A program made the position numbers and the translations under genes. Positions 13,465 to 20,036 of a stretch of 21,673 nucleotides of DNA are shown in pieces. The stretch's first letter is position 1, and the number at the start of each line of letters is the position of its first letter. The notes beneath the pieces were generated by a model that saw nothing but the letters and a program-made list of their open reading frames with translations, did not search any database and was not told where the DNA came from. This DNA is from a virus. The stretch is taken from the IMG/VR virus record IMGVR_UViG_3300042356_000701, positions 1-21,673 of that record; one strand, 5' to 3'.

Positions 13465-14370
13465 ATGGATAATTATAAGTATTTTTCGCAATTATGCGAA
13501 AGCATAGTGTCAGAAGCCAGCACAGCTATGGCTCAGTTTACTGGGCCGGGCGCACAGGAAGTATTAAAACAACTACATTCTAAAGAAGCTTTAGGACATG
13601 ATGTTCAACCTGAACCTGCAATCAGACCTAAATGGACTGATCTCAAAGACAAGCCCGGTACATGGTTGCTAATAGCAGGTAATAAAGGATTTGGTGCAGT
13701 AAGATATATAGGTTCCGATACTTATCGTAGCAGGGCATCAAGGTCTGGATCCTATCAAATATTTACTAGTAACGGTAGACCTGATCCAGATGAAGGCAAT
13801 ATGATATATTCTACCTTTGCAGACAATGTTACTGATGCTAATGGTTTGTTAAAAAGTATTATAGGTGATGCTAGAAAATTTTACTTTGTAGATAGTGAAT
13901 ACTCCAAAGAATTAAACCAAAATCGTGGTAAGAATAAACCTATATCAGACTTTAACACTGTTAATGTAACTACCTTGACCAAACGATTCAAACCACTTTT
14001 TAGAAAAATATTAGTTGCTTCCAAAGCTGATATCAATGGTGTTATTGCTAGTATGGCAAAAAATGATGCTCATCATAAAGTAGATAAAAAAATTGACCAA
14101 GTAAAATTAATTGACCAAGCAATCCAAGGTTTAGATAACAATGAGATAAGTGACGTCCTTGGCAATGCGGTGAGTGCTAGTGTAATATTAGCAGCCAGAT
14201 ATTACTATCCACAACTTACTGGTAATGTAACTAGTGGTTATAGGTATCGTGATAATGGTTTAACAACAGAAAAAACTGAAGGTATGGTAAAGGTATTATC
14301 AGATATAGCTAACGGAGATAGAGATAAATTAAGTGCTGTTCTCGCATATCTAAAGAGGAGTTTAGTATAA
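13465..14370 (+). CDS. Protein of unknown function, 301 aa
   Basis: Unrecognised. A short N-terminal helix (KYFSQLCESIVSEASTAM) is followed by a Pro-rich linker and a beta-rich segment (KWTDLKDKPGTWLLIAGNKGFGAVRYIG). The mid and C-terminal parts are helical (KKIDQVKLIDQAIQGLDNNEI; ASVILAARYYYPQL; MVKVLSDIANGDRDKLSAVL). No membrane segment or catalytic motif is seen. The frame stays open upstream to a TTG at 13429, but the ATG at 13465 is preferred because of the late box. Its TAA overlaps the next ATG (TAATG), with GAGGAG upstream, so the two proteins are made together and may interact. Confidence 0.72.
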   Translation: MDNYKYFSQLCESIVSEASTAMAQFTGPGAQEVLKQLHSKEALGHDVQPEPAIRPKWTDLKDKPGTWLLIAGNKGFGAVRYIGSDTYRSRASRSGSYQIFTSNGRPDPDEGNMIYSTFADNVTDANGLLKSIIGDARKFYFVDSEYSKELNQNRGKNKPISDFNTVNVTTLTKRFKPLFRKILVASKADINGVIASMAKNDAHHKVDKKIDQVKLIDQAIQGLDNNEISDVLGNAVSASVILAARYYYPQLTGNVTSGYRYRDNGLTTEKTEGMVKVLSDIANGDRDKLSAVLAYLKRSLV

Positions 14371-15605
14371 TGAGAGCAACACACTTTTTAACAGAAGCCG
14401 ATATCAGTACTAATATAATGAAAGACCCCAAGCTAGCAAAAATGTTAGCTATTGCTGTTAGACACGATAGAACATTCCCAAAAAATGAAATAGCAGATAT
14501 GGGTCCAAGACCTACAGTTGCTGATTATGTTCAAGCTTGGAGTAAATTAGTTAATCAAACACTGGCTAAAAATGAGTATGGTGATTTAAGTAAAGAAGGT
14601 AAATTTGATAGTTGGTTATTAAAATTATATAATAATCACGCTATAGATTATGAAGATTTGAATGGTGAGGGCGGTGACGCACTGGGTGCTTGGCAAGCAT
14701 TAAGCACACGTGGTTTATTAAAGAAGCCAGACCAAGATTTTAATAAATTTCCTAGTATACGGGCGTTACAACAGGCAATGGAAAAAGATGAGTATCGTAA
14801 TACTTTAAGAAGAATTAAAGACGCCGAAGCATTAGAAAAACATAAACGCAATAGAAAAGAAATAGTACTATTAGATAATGACAGATTTCATGTTATAATG
14901 CCATTAAACTATGGTGCTTGTTATACATTTAACAATCAAACAGGACACATGAGTAATTTCTGTACCGGTGGTTCTAGTGGATTGAATTGGTTTAATAATT
15001 ATGCACCTGACGGTCCTATCATTAGTATTATTGATAAACAAAATATTGATAATAAAAATGGCAAGTGGCAATTACATGCTCCTACTAGTCAATTAGTAAA
15101 CAGCACACAGGATCAACGATATAATAGAACTGGTGCTGATCTTGAGTTTTCTAAAAGATTCCCTGGTTTAATGAAAGAAATTGTTAAAGCTATGCTTACA
15201 AAAGCAGGTGAAGTAAAAACCGGCAGTAAAGAAATTAGCCCACCTGAAGGGTATGATGTTAGAGAAGCTGCCAAGCAGATAGTAGCAAAGTTCCCTCAAA
15301 GTTATAAATCAGTTCCCGGTGCACCAGGAAAAAATCTACCACCTGATGATGAATTTGTAAATCAACCAGCTGAGCCGGCACCAACTCAAGCTACTCAAGC
15401 TACACAAGCAACTCAACCCACTGAACCAGAAGGGCCACGTATAAGTGATTGGCGAATTTATAATGCAGGAAGGCAAGTTGCTACAGCAGTAAATAAAACT
15501 CAACAACAAGCCATGCAAGAATTAGAAAAATATGCCATAAAGAATAGAATACCTAGAGGTCGTATGTATTTACAAGATTATTCTAACAATCAAATAGTCA
15601 GATGA
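14370..15605 (+). CDS. Protein of unknown function, 411 aa, with TQA linker
   Basis: Begins MRATHFLTEADI, an N-terminus similar to those of other large-phage proteins. The middle has HVIMPLNYGACYTF...SNFCTGGSSGLNWFNNYAPDGPIISIIDK (~170-225). I recall a Cys-centred segment of the form 'WCT...FxxY...GPLYxIID' from other phage proteins, but it has no name I trust. Residues ~335-355 are a low-complexity Pro/Thr/Gln/Ala linker (TQATQATQATQ). A small C-terminal domain follows (WRIYNAGRQVATAVNKTQQQAMQELEKYA...). GAGGAG precedes the start. It is the last gene before a terminator. Confidence 0.72.
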   Translation: MRATHFLTEADISTNIMKDPKLAKMLAIAVRHDRTFPKNEIADMGPRPTVADYVQAWSKLVNQTLAKNEYGDLSKEGKFDSWLLKLYNNHAIDYEDLNGEGGDALGAWQALSTRGLLKKPDQDFNKFPSIRALQQAMEKDEYRNTLRRIKDAEALEKHKRNRKEIVLLDNDRFHVIMPLNYGACYTFNNQTGHMSNFCTGGSSGLNWFNNYAPDGPIISIIDKQNIDNKNGKWQLHAPTSQLVNSTQDQRYNRTGADLEFSKRFPGLMKEIVKAMLTKAGEVKTGSKEISPPEGYDVREAAKQIVAKFPQSYKSVPGAPGKNLPPDDEFVNQPAEPAPTQATQATQATQPTEPEGPRISDWRIYNAGRQVATAVNKTQQQAMQELEKYAIKNRIPRGRMYLQDYSNNQIVR

Positions 15606-15612
15606 TAGCCAA

Positions 15613-15640
15613 AAAAATAGACCCCGAAGGGTCTATTTTT
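15613..15640. terminator. Bidirectional intrinsic terminator
   Basis: AAAAATAGACCC (15613-15624), loop CGAA, GGGTCTATTTTT (15629-15640): a 12-bp stem with U-tracts on both strands. On the - strand the loop is C(UUCG)G. It separates the convergent 411-aa and lipoprotein genes. Confidence 0.9.
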
Positions 15641-16532
15641 ATTTAATTGACTTAGTGATACTATCATAATAGATTACTTGTGTATTATACGGCTCTCTTG
15701 TCTTTGACTTAGATCCATTATATAAACCTAACCGCAACATTACTCGCAAATCTTTATCTAACACATTTGGCCCAGTAGTGTTTAGTATAGTATTTCCGTT
15801 AATTTTAACACGACTGTACCCGTCACTATACATAGATGTTTTTATTTCATAACGTATATTAATCCACTGATTGTACGGATTGTCAATGGCATTGATATCA
15901 ACTGTAGGATACGTATCAGCGGCTGATGTAAATGAAAATTCATTTAGAGGGCGAACAGCTAATTTATTTTCACTAGAAATTAGTATCTGTGCAAATCCAA
16001 AATAGTTTAAACAGCATCTAGTAGTTGACATTGTTAATAGCTGTGATACAAATAAATGTCCTGATCCTACTGGTTTAAATCTAGGTTGTTCCGGAATGTA
16101 CATCCAAAAGTCCCATACTATTTCTTTATTATATACATTAATTCCACCGGTATCATCTTCAATTTCAGTCCTACTTCTATCATTAATACAATCATTGTGA
16201 CTTGTATTCCAAGTACAATCCTCAGGACGCAACTCAAATCTATAAGCATAATCACCAGATTTTGTAGGATGTCCATCTGATTTATGTGCCTGTAAACAAT
16301 GATAGGACTGTATGTTGCCTAATTGAAAAAGTTTAAATTTTGCAACATCAGAAATATCACTATTGAACAAATCACATGATACTCCCCTAACCGATTGGCG
16401 AGACAGATCGGTTGTAACAATGTTACCATTAATTATAGGTGGTTCAATAATTGTAGGGGAAGCAGATGAGCCACCCCCGCATCCTGCAAGCAATGTTATT
16501 GAAAAAAGGGCAAGAGTAATATGCTTTTTCAT
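15639..16532 (-). CDS. Polysaccharide-lyase-like lipoprotein, 297 aa
   Basis: Lipoprotein signal: MKKHITLALFSITLL, then lipobox L15-A-G-C18 followed by GGGSS. Gly at +2 predicts outer-membrane sorting. The mature part resembles jelly-roll polysaccharide lyases (the Polysacc_lyase / PL20-type family): RFELRPEDC, RSRTEIED, IVWDFWMYIPEQ, LFVSQLL, NQWINIRYEIK, YSRVKINGNTIL, RVMLRLGLYNG, TQVIYYDSITKSI. The likely reaction is beta-elimination on a uronate polysaccharide; the substrate is unknown. Six Cys residues in the mature part may form disulphides. It stands alone between a bidirectional terminator and its own consensus promoter, like a 'moron'. No clear Shine-Dalgarno sequence. Confidence 0.78.
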   Translation of the reverse strand: MKKHITLALFSITLLAGCGGGSSASPTIIEPPIINGNIVTTDLSRQSVRGVSCDLFNSDISDVAKFKLFQLGNIQSYHCLQAHKSDGHPTKSGDYAYRFELRPEDCTWNTSHNDCINDRSRTEIEDDTGGINVYNKEIVWDFWMYIPEQPRFKPVGSGHLFVSQLLTMSTTRCCLNYFGFAQILISSENKLAVRPLNEFSFTSAADTYPTVDINAIDNPYNQWINIRYEIKTSMYSDGYSRVKINGNTILNTTGPNVLDKDLRVMLRLGLYNGSKSKTREPYNTQVIYYDSITKSIK

Positions 16533-16560
16533 AAAACTTAATAAGTATTGATTAAAACTT

Positions 16561-16589
16561 ATTATAATACATTACGGTATTATTGTCAA
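16561..16589 (-). promoter_or_regulatory. Consensus sigma70-type promoter for the lipoprotein gene
   Basis: TTGACA (16589-16584), 17-nt spacer, TATAAT (16566-16561). Both boxes are perfect. The leader (about 22 nt) holds two AAGTTTTA-like repeats but no Shine-Dalgarno sequence. Confidence 0.9.
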
Positions 16590-16597
16590 CCTTTAAT

Positions 16598-17197
16598 TTA
16601 CATTGTAGGTCCATTACCGTTTTTAAATCCAACACTACCACCTTCACTTTCAATACGTTTTATAACATCTTCAAACAGTATGGGTCTATAATCTGTATGC
16701 TCAACACATACGCAATGATAACGTACATCAATGTAATGTCTACTACCACGAACGCCAAACTCATGTAATGTTTCAACTTCTTTCTTTACACGATTAGCAT
16801 GTAAGTGACCGTGAATGTTAGTACCAAATCTTCCTAACGATTCAGTATGAATTGGTATATGGCTTAATATCATTCCGTTCATCACGTGATAAGCACGTAA
16901 TTCACGGAAGTATAATCTATATTCATCGTCACGGAAGATATCATGGTTACCACGAATCAACACTTTGTCACCGTTTAAGCGACTCATAATCTTCAATGCT
17001 TTGCGGTTAATGACAACATCACCCAAGTGATAAACTTTGTCGTTAGGTCGTACTGTTTCATTCCAACGCTTAACCATTTCTTCATCCATCTCATCTGGAT
17101 CAGTCCATGGTCGCATCTTTGAACCATCACTGTTTGTGAATCTACAAACTCCGGTATGCCCGAAGTGTGTGTCACTTGTTAAAAATACTGCGGGCAT
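16598..17197 (-). CDS. Calcineurin-like metallophosphoesterase, 199 aa
   Basis: All metal-binding motifs of the calcineurin-like phosphoesterase fold are present in order: D9-T-H11 (SDTHFGH), G59-D60 (HLGDVV), G83-N-H-D86, H113 (LSHIPIH) and G130-H131-L-H133. Enzymes of this class hydrolyse phosphomonoesters or diesters using two metal ions; the small single-domain size suggests a nucleotide or nucleic-acid phosphoesterase like those found in many phages, but the substrate cannot be read from sequence. AAAGGA precedes the ATG. It is the distal gene of the tRNA operon, 15 nt beyond tRNA-Trp. Confidence 0.9.
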   Translation of the reverse strand: MPAVFLTSDTHFGHTGVCRFTNSDGSKMRPWTDPDEMDEEMVKRWNETVRPNDKVYHLGDVVINRKALKIMSRLNGDKVLIRGNHDIFRDDEYRLYFRELRAYHVMNGMILSHIPIHTESLGRFGTNIHGHLHANRVKKEVETLHEFGVRGSRHYIDVRYHCVCVEHTDYRPILFEDVIKRIESEGGSVGFKNGNGPTM

Positions 17198-17211
17198 ATT
17201 ATTCCTTTATT

Positions 17212-17285
17212 TGGCATCCCTCCAAGGATTCGAACCTTGACTAACGGTTTTGGAGACCGGTATGCTGCCATTACACTAGAGAGAT
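17212..17285 (-). tRNA. tRNA-Trp(CCA)
   Basis: Acceptor ATCTCTC pairs with GAGGGAT; anticodon stem-loop ACCGGTCTCCAAAACCGGT-like with loop CTCCAAA, anticodon CCA; T-loop TTCGAAT; discriminator G; CCA is encoded at 17214-17212. Reads UGG. Located between the metallophosphoesterase and omega-like genes. Confidence 0.93.
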
Positions 17286-17290
17286 ATTGT

Positions 17291-17512
17291 TTACAAATTC
17301 TTTCTAATACGTTTTAGATATTCTCTACCAACAAGTCCTTGTTCAATTTCTTCTAATGCAGTAACCATTGGTCCTGATTTAGTAGTAAGCATTGAACGAT
17401 GTCCTCGCTTTAATTCTCTTACACGCTGTGAGGCGATAAGAACTAAATCAAAACGATTACCGACCATGTTTGCGGCTTCTTCACTTGTATATCTTGCTCT
17501 GCTTTGTGACAT
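17291..17512 (-). CDS. rpoZ: RNA polymerase omega subunit homologue, 73 aa
   Basis: Strong resemblance to bacterial RpoZ: an N-terminal YTSEEAANMVGNRFDLVLIA (8-27) matching the omega signature 'A...v.NRFdLvL.A..Ra', then SQRVRELKRGH (28-38), and MVTALEEIEQGLVGREYL (49-66) matching 'vtALrEI..G'. Omega clamps the beta' subunit and helps assembly and stability of RNA polymerase. The length equals that of a minimal omega. AAAGGAAA precedes the ATG. It sits between two tRNA genes in the same operon. In a phage it may replace or modify host omega to alter polymerase behaviour; that role is inference. Confidence 0.85.
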   Translation of the reverse strand: MSQSRARYTSEEAANMVGNRFDLVLIASQRVRELKRGHRSMLTTKSGPMVTALEEIEQGLVGREYLKRIRKNL

Positions 17513-17526
17513 ATTTTTCCTTTGTT

Positions 17527-17601
17527 TGGTGCATCGTGAGAGGGTCGAACTCCCGACATTCGCCGTGTAAAGGCGCTACTCTACCACTGAGTTAACGATG
17601 C
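17527..17601 (-). tRNA. tRNA-Val(TAC)
   Basis: Acceptor GCATCGT pairs with ACGATGC; anticodon loop TTTACAC with anticodon TAC; T-loop TTCGACC; discriminator A; encoded CCA at 17529-17527. The outermost anticodon stem pair is mismatched. Reads GUA and, by wobble, other GUN codons. Confidence 0.92.
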
Positions 17602-17611
17602 GTTATTCTAT

Positions 17612-17791
17612 TTAACCACCCTGGTTACTATCTTTTACTTCTGTTTGTTTAACAATATTGTCAAACGCTTCATCTTCATTCTTTTGATCCTCAAGTATTC
17701 TTGGATCAGGCTTACGAAAGATATTATCCCAGTTGTTATTAAACGTTTTTAAATCAACACTATAGGGTCTTGGTAAGCTACCTTTAGTCAT
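17612..17791 (-). CDS. Small conserved phage protein, 59 aa
   Basis: Starts MTKGSLPRPYSVDLKTFNNN, then WDNIFRKPDPR and an acidic, polar C-terminus. I recall short phage proteins with the same opening (MTKGSxPRPxSVxxxxFxxxxDxIFxK), with no known function. AAGGAT precedes the ATG, which overlaps the stop of the 55-aa gene (ATGA). It lies in the tRNA operon between tRNA-Pro and tRNA-Val. Confidence 0.8.
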   Translation of the reverse strand: MTKGSLPRPYSVDLKTFNNNWDNIFRKPDPRILEDQKNEDEAFDNIVKQTEVKDSNQGG

Positions 17792-17955
17792 TTACTATTA
17801 TCCTTACGAGAACTTGTGCGTGAATTGCTTTTTTCAATCTCAACATAACTACGAATAAAATCCCCACGCACATGTGCATCACGAATTAGCGTTGCCGCAC
17901 GTTTAACTGCTTTAGGGATTTTAACTGCCCTTGAATCATAACCTCTACATGTCAT
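17788..17955 (-). CDS. Small conserved basic protein, 55 aa
   Basis: Starts MTCRGYDSRAVKIPKAVKRA, with AATLIRDAHVRGDFIRSYVEIE and a Ser/Arg/Lys-rich tail. Similar short phage proteins are known to me without function. AGAGGAAA supports the ATG at 17955; reading further upstream in the frame would run into tRNA-Pro and is rejected. Overlaps the next gene by ATGA. Confidence 0.78.
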   Translation of the reverse strand: MTCRGYDSRAVKIPKAVKRAATLIRDAHVRGDFIRSYVEIEKSNSRTSSRKDNSK

Positions 17956-17980
17956 ACTATTTCCTCTTTTAAAAAATGAT

Positions 17981-18057
17981 TGGTCGGAGTACAAGGATTC
18001 GAACCTTGGACCCCCTGGTCCCAAACCAGGTGCGCTACCAGACTGCGCCACACTCCG
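17981..18057 (-). tRNA. tRNA-Pro(TGG)
   Basis: Acceptor CGGAGTG pairs with TACTCCG; anticodon stem CCTGG/CCAGG with loop TTTGGGA, anticodon TGG; T-loop TTCGAAT; discriminator A; encoded CCA at 17983-17981. Reads CCA and related proline codons. Confidence 0.93.
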
Positions 18058-18059
18058 AA

Positions 18060-18209
18060 TTAACTTGGTATTATATGCGGTATGAATGGAACATTTCGTG
18101 GACCATATGTTTGTTCAAAAAGCTTTTTAGCTTCTTGTACATTAGGCGCAAAGACTTTTTCTTTCTTTTCACCTTGTGGTGTTCTTACTGTTGTTTCATA
18201 CATTGGCAT
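18060..18209 (-). CDS. Small conserved phage protein, 49 aa
   Basis: Starts MPMYETTVRTPQGEKKEKVF, then APNVQEAKKLFEQTYGPRNV and PFIPHIIPS. The pattern 'Y.T.VRTP.G...V.A.N..EA..L....YG..NVPFIP' is one I recall from short phage proteins of unknown function; it looks like a strand-helix mini-domain. AGGAGA lies at a good distance before the ATG. It fills the gap between tRNA-fMet and tRNA-Pro almost completely; the stop is two bases from the tRNA. Confidence 0.8.
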   Translation of the reverse strand: MPMYETTVRTPQGEKKEKVFAPNVQEAKKLFEQTYGPRNVPFIPHIIPS

Positions 18210-18223
18210 ATAATTCTCCTATT

Positions 18224-18298
18224 TGGATGCGGGGGACGGATTCGCACCGCCGATCTTCAGGTTATGAGCCTGATGAGTTACTACTTCTCCACCCCGCG
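18224..18298 (-). tRNA. Initiator tRNA-fMet(CAT)
   Basis: Begins CGCGGGGTGGAG like bacterial initiators, with the hallmark C1 x A72 mismatch, A11-U24, and anticodon loop CTCATAA. The anticodon stem keeps two of the three G-C pairs (29-41 is A-U). Oddities: discriminator U73, a shortened D-loop, an A13 x A22 mismatch, and T-loop TGCGAAT, where the usual T55 is G. CCA is encoded at 18226-18224. This is an initiator rather than an elongator; whether it works normally is uncertain. Confidence 0.88.
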
Positions 18299-18351
18299 TA
18301 ATTCGTTTACACACTACTTATCATAGTATACACCGTGTGTAATGGTGATCT

Positions 18352-18427
18352 TGGTGGAGGAGACAGGGATCGAACCTGCGACCTACTGGTTGCAAACCAG
18401 CCGCTCTCCCAACTGAGCTACACCCCC
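18352..18427 (-). tRNA. tRNA-Ala(TGC)
   Basis: Acceptor GGGGGTG pairs with CTCCTCC, including the G3-U70 pair that marks alanine tRNAs (with a U6 x U67 mismatch). Anticodon stem CTGGT with loop TTTGCAA, anticodon TGC; T-loop TTCGATC; A73 and encoded CCA at 18354-18352. Confidence 0.92.
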
Positions 18428-18437
18428 AATATTCTTT

Positions 18438-18522
18438 TGGTGCGTCTGGTCAGACTCGAACTGACACGCCTTTCGGCACGGGCTTCTAAGACCCGCATGG
18501 CTACCAATTACATCACAAACGC
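18438..18522 (-). tRNA. tRNA-Leu(TAG)
   Basis: Class II tRNA with a long variable arm (TGCCGAAAGGCGT). Acceptor GCGTTTG pairs with CAGACGC; anticodon loop CTTAGAA with anticodon TAG; T-loop TTCGAGT; A73; encoded CCA at 18440-18438. Reads CUA and other CUN codons. First gene behind the promoter at 18548-18576. Confidence 0.92.
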
Positions 18523-18547
18523 ATTAACCTTTTAAAGAACAAATGTT

Positions 18548-18576
18548 ATTATAACAGAGAATTATTTATCTGTCAA
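18548..18576 (-). promoter_or_regulatory. Consensus sigma70-type promoter of the tRNA/rpoZ operon
   Basis: TTGACA (18576-18571), 17-nt spacer, TATAAT (18553-18548). Start of transcription near 18541, about 19 nt before tRNA-Leu. It would transcribe Leu, Ala, fMet, the 49-aa gene, Pro, two small genes, Val, rpoZ, Trp and the phosphoesterase. Confidence 0.92.
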
Positions 18577-18592
18577 TACTTGTTTTCCCGAA

Positions 18593-18598
18593 TAAATA
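18593..18598 (+). promoter_or_regulatory. Late promoter box five bases from a start codon
   Basis: AATAAATA with TAAATA at 18593-18598, then TTTTC and ATG at 18604. No Shine-Dalgarno sequence; predicted leaderless transcript for the HNH gene. Faces away from the tRNA promoter, 17 bp off. Confidence 0.55.
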
Positions 18599-18603
18599 TT
18601 TTC

Positions 18604-18882
18604 ATGTTTAAAAAGAAACAACACATCCCTCTTAACCTACGCCGTAGAGTTATTGAAAGGGACGGCAAATGGTGTGTCTATTGTGATGAAGACTTGTCCG
18701 ATAAAGAAATACACATGGATCATGTTATTGCTGAATCTAAAGGTGGAGAAACCACTTATAACAATCTTCAAGTAACTTGTAGAAAATGTAATCTTGCTAA
18801 GGGTACTTTAACTGAATCAGAATTTACTGAACAGTTAAGAACCAGAGCAATGAACATTTTAAATAGAATTGGAGCGGGATAG
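18604..18882 (+). CDS. HNH endonuclease, 92 aa
   Basis: Compact HNH nuclease. It has C24-x2-C27 (WCVYC) and C59-x2-C62 (CRKC), which form a structural zinc site, H37-M-D39-H40 with catalytic His40, N54 (NNLQ) and C62-N63-x2-K66, the classic order 'DH..p...GG....NL...C..CN..K'. It cuts DNA in a metal-dependent way. It lies on the strand opposite to the tRNA operons, between tRNA-Leu and tRNA-Gly, typical of a homing-type insertion. The last 12 bases and stop codon overlap the 3' end of tRNA-Gly on the other strand. The start is the ATG five bases after a late box; an upstream TTG is rejected. Confidence 0.9.
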   Translation: MFKKKQHIPLNLRRRVIERDGKWCVYCDEDLSDKEIHMDHVIAESKGGETTYNNLQVTCRKCNLAKGTLTESEFTEQLRTRAMNILNRIGAG

Positions 18883-18944
18883 CGGATTCGAACCGCTGAC
18901 GAACAGCTTGGAAGGCTGACACTCTACCCCTGAGTTAATCCCGC
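18870..18944 (-). tRNA. tRNA-Gly(TCC)
   Basis: Acceptor GCGGGAT pairs with ATCCCGC; anticodon stem CAGC with loop CTTCCAA, anticodon TCC; T-loop TTCGAAT; U73; encoded CCA at 18872-18870. Its 3' end is antisense to the HNH stop region. Confidence 0.93.
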
Positions 18945-18949
18945 AACTT

Positions 18950-19027
18950 TGGAGCACAGAGTGAGATTTGAACTCACGGTTTTACGGATTTGCAATCCGT
19001 CGCATTTGACCACTCTGCCACCTGTGC
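18950..19027 (-). tRNA. tRNA-Cys(GCA)
   Basis: Acceptor GCACAGG pairs with TCTGTGC; anticodon stem-loop ACGGATTGCAAATCCGT is nearly identical to the E. coli tRNA-Cys arm, anticodon GCA; U73, a cysteine identity base; T-loop TTCAAAT; encoded CCA at 18952-18950. Its 5' end is one base from the late box of the + strand oxygenase gene. I see no clear promoter of its own. Confidence 0.93.
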
Positions 19028-19028
19028 A

Positions 19029-19036
19029 TATAAATA
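19029..19036 (+). promoter_or_regulatory. Perfect T4 late promoter box, four bases from a start codon
   Basis: TATAAATA (19029-19036) is the exact T4 late consensus. Only CATT separates it from the ATG at 19041, so the mRNA should be leaderless. It lies one base off the 5' end of tRNA-Cys on the other strand. Confidence 0.65.
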
Positions 19037-19040
19037 CATT

Positions 19041-19586
19041 ATGAAATATTATTCACCTATCTATTTAGAAAATATTAAAATCATTCAAGAAAAGATTTTT
19101 GATGTATTTCCTAAAACTGAATTATCAAGTAAAGAAAACTTATTCTATATACCTGATAATCTAAAATTATTTTTTGATATACCAGAATTAAAATCTGAAT
19201 TAGATAATATGAACTGGTCACAATATGTTCATTCGTTTGGTTTTTATGTAATTAACAAAACATACGGCACACCTATACATATTGATAGTGGTAATAGTCT
19301 TTATAGTTTTAATATACCAATACTAAATTGTAAAAATACTTTTGTTAATTTTTACAAAACAGATAAAGAACCTGTAAAGAAATCATATGTTGCATATAAC
19401 AAGATTATAGACTATTATAGTTTTAATCCTACTGAATGTGTATTACAAGATAAATTAGAAATGACCACTCCACATGTCATAAAAGTCAAAGAGGTACATA
19501 ATGTAACTAACATTAACGATTTACCACGCATTACATTATTAATCAGATTAAAAAAAGAAATTAACTTGGATTACTTATTTCAATGA
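19041..19586 (+). CDS. 2OG-Fe(II)-oxygenase-like protein, 181 aa
   Basis: Likely double-stranded beta-helix oxygenase. It has H80-x-D82 (TPIHIDSGN), followed by hydrophobic strands (YSFNIPIL; TFVNFY), then a distal H153 (KEVHNV) and R163 (PRITLLIRL), the usual order for Fe(II) and 2-oxoglutarate ligands. It resembles the next gene, with shared PIH(I/V)D(S/N)GN. Substrate unknown; phage members of this fold are thought to modify proteins or nucleic acids. The start is fixed by the late box; no Shine-Dalgarno sequence. Its TGA overlaps the next ATG (ATGA). Confidence 0.68.
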   Translation: MKYYSPIYLENIKIIQEKIFDVFPKTELSSKENLFYIPDNLKLFFDIPELKSELDNMNWSQYVHSFGFYVINKTYGTPIHIDSGNSLYSFNIPILNCKNTFVNFYKTDKEPVKKSYVAYNKIIDYYSFNPTECVLQDKLEMTTPHVIKVKEVHNVTNINDLPRITLLIRLKKEINLDYLFQ

Positions 19587-20020
19587 AATATATAGAATAC
19601 TTAGATTTACCACCGGTACCCGAAAACTTAATTGAATCTATTACGGATATCATTAATAAGCCACCTAAAGCTTATAGTACAGTACCGGCTGAATATAACT
19701 TTTTCAAAACTAGAAATGTTAATGATGATTTGGCAGAATGGTTACAATCTATAGTTGAATATAAAATATATCCACAATATCAATTAATATATAACGGTTT
19801 ACCTATACATGTAGATAACGGTAACAGAATTAATGCCTATAACTATTTGTTAGATACAGGAGGAAAAAATGTTAAAACTATCGTATATAATGAAAACTAC
19901 AAACCATTGCAAATTGAACAGCTTGAACTAAAAAGATGGCATCGTATTAATACGGGCATGTTACACGGTGTTCATGGAATTGAACCTGATAAAGTTAGAG
20001 TTGCTATTAGCATAACATAA
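19583..20020 (+). CDS. 2OG-Fe(II)-oxygenase-like protein, 145 aa (paralogue)
   Basis: Carries H76-x-D78 (LPIHVDNGN), strands AYNYLL and VKTIVY, then WHRINTGMLHGVHGI with distal H128 and R139 (KVRVAISIT), a near-canonical oxygenase motif set. Shorter at the N-terminus than its upstream neighbour but clearly related to it, so the pair arose by duplication or is a heterodimer. Translationally coupled by ATGA. Followed on the opposite strand by the terminator of the structured RNA. Confidence 0.75.
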   Translation: MKYIEYLDLPPVPENLIESITDIINKPPKAYSTVPAEYNFFKTRNVNDDLAEWLQSIVEYKIYPQYQLIYNGLPIHVDNGNRINAYNYLLDTGGKNVKTIVYNENYKPLQIEQLELKRWHRINTGMLHGVHGIEPDKVRVAISIT

Positions 20021-20036
20021 TCATTTATTTGTGCAT

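Noticed and set aside
17976-18535. + strand frames with GGRIRTADLQ- or TRIRTLDPL-like peptides
   Set aside because: These are translations of antisense tRNA genes, a well-known artefact.
18580-18603. Upstream TTG start for the HNH protein
   Set aside because: It would lie upstream of the late box and close to the tRNA promoter; the ATG at 18604 fits the recurrent TAAATA-N5-ATG layout.
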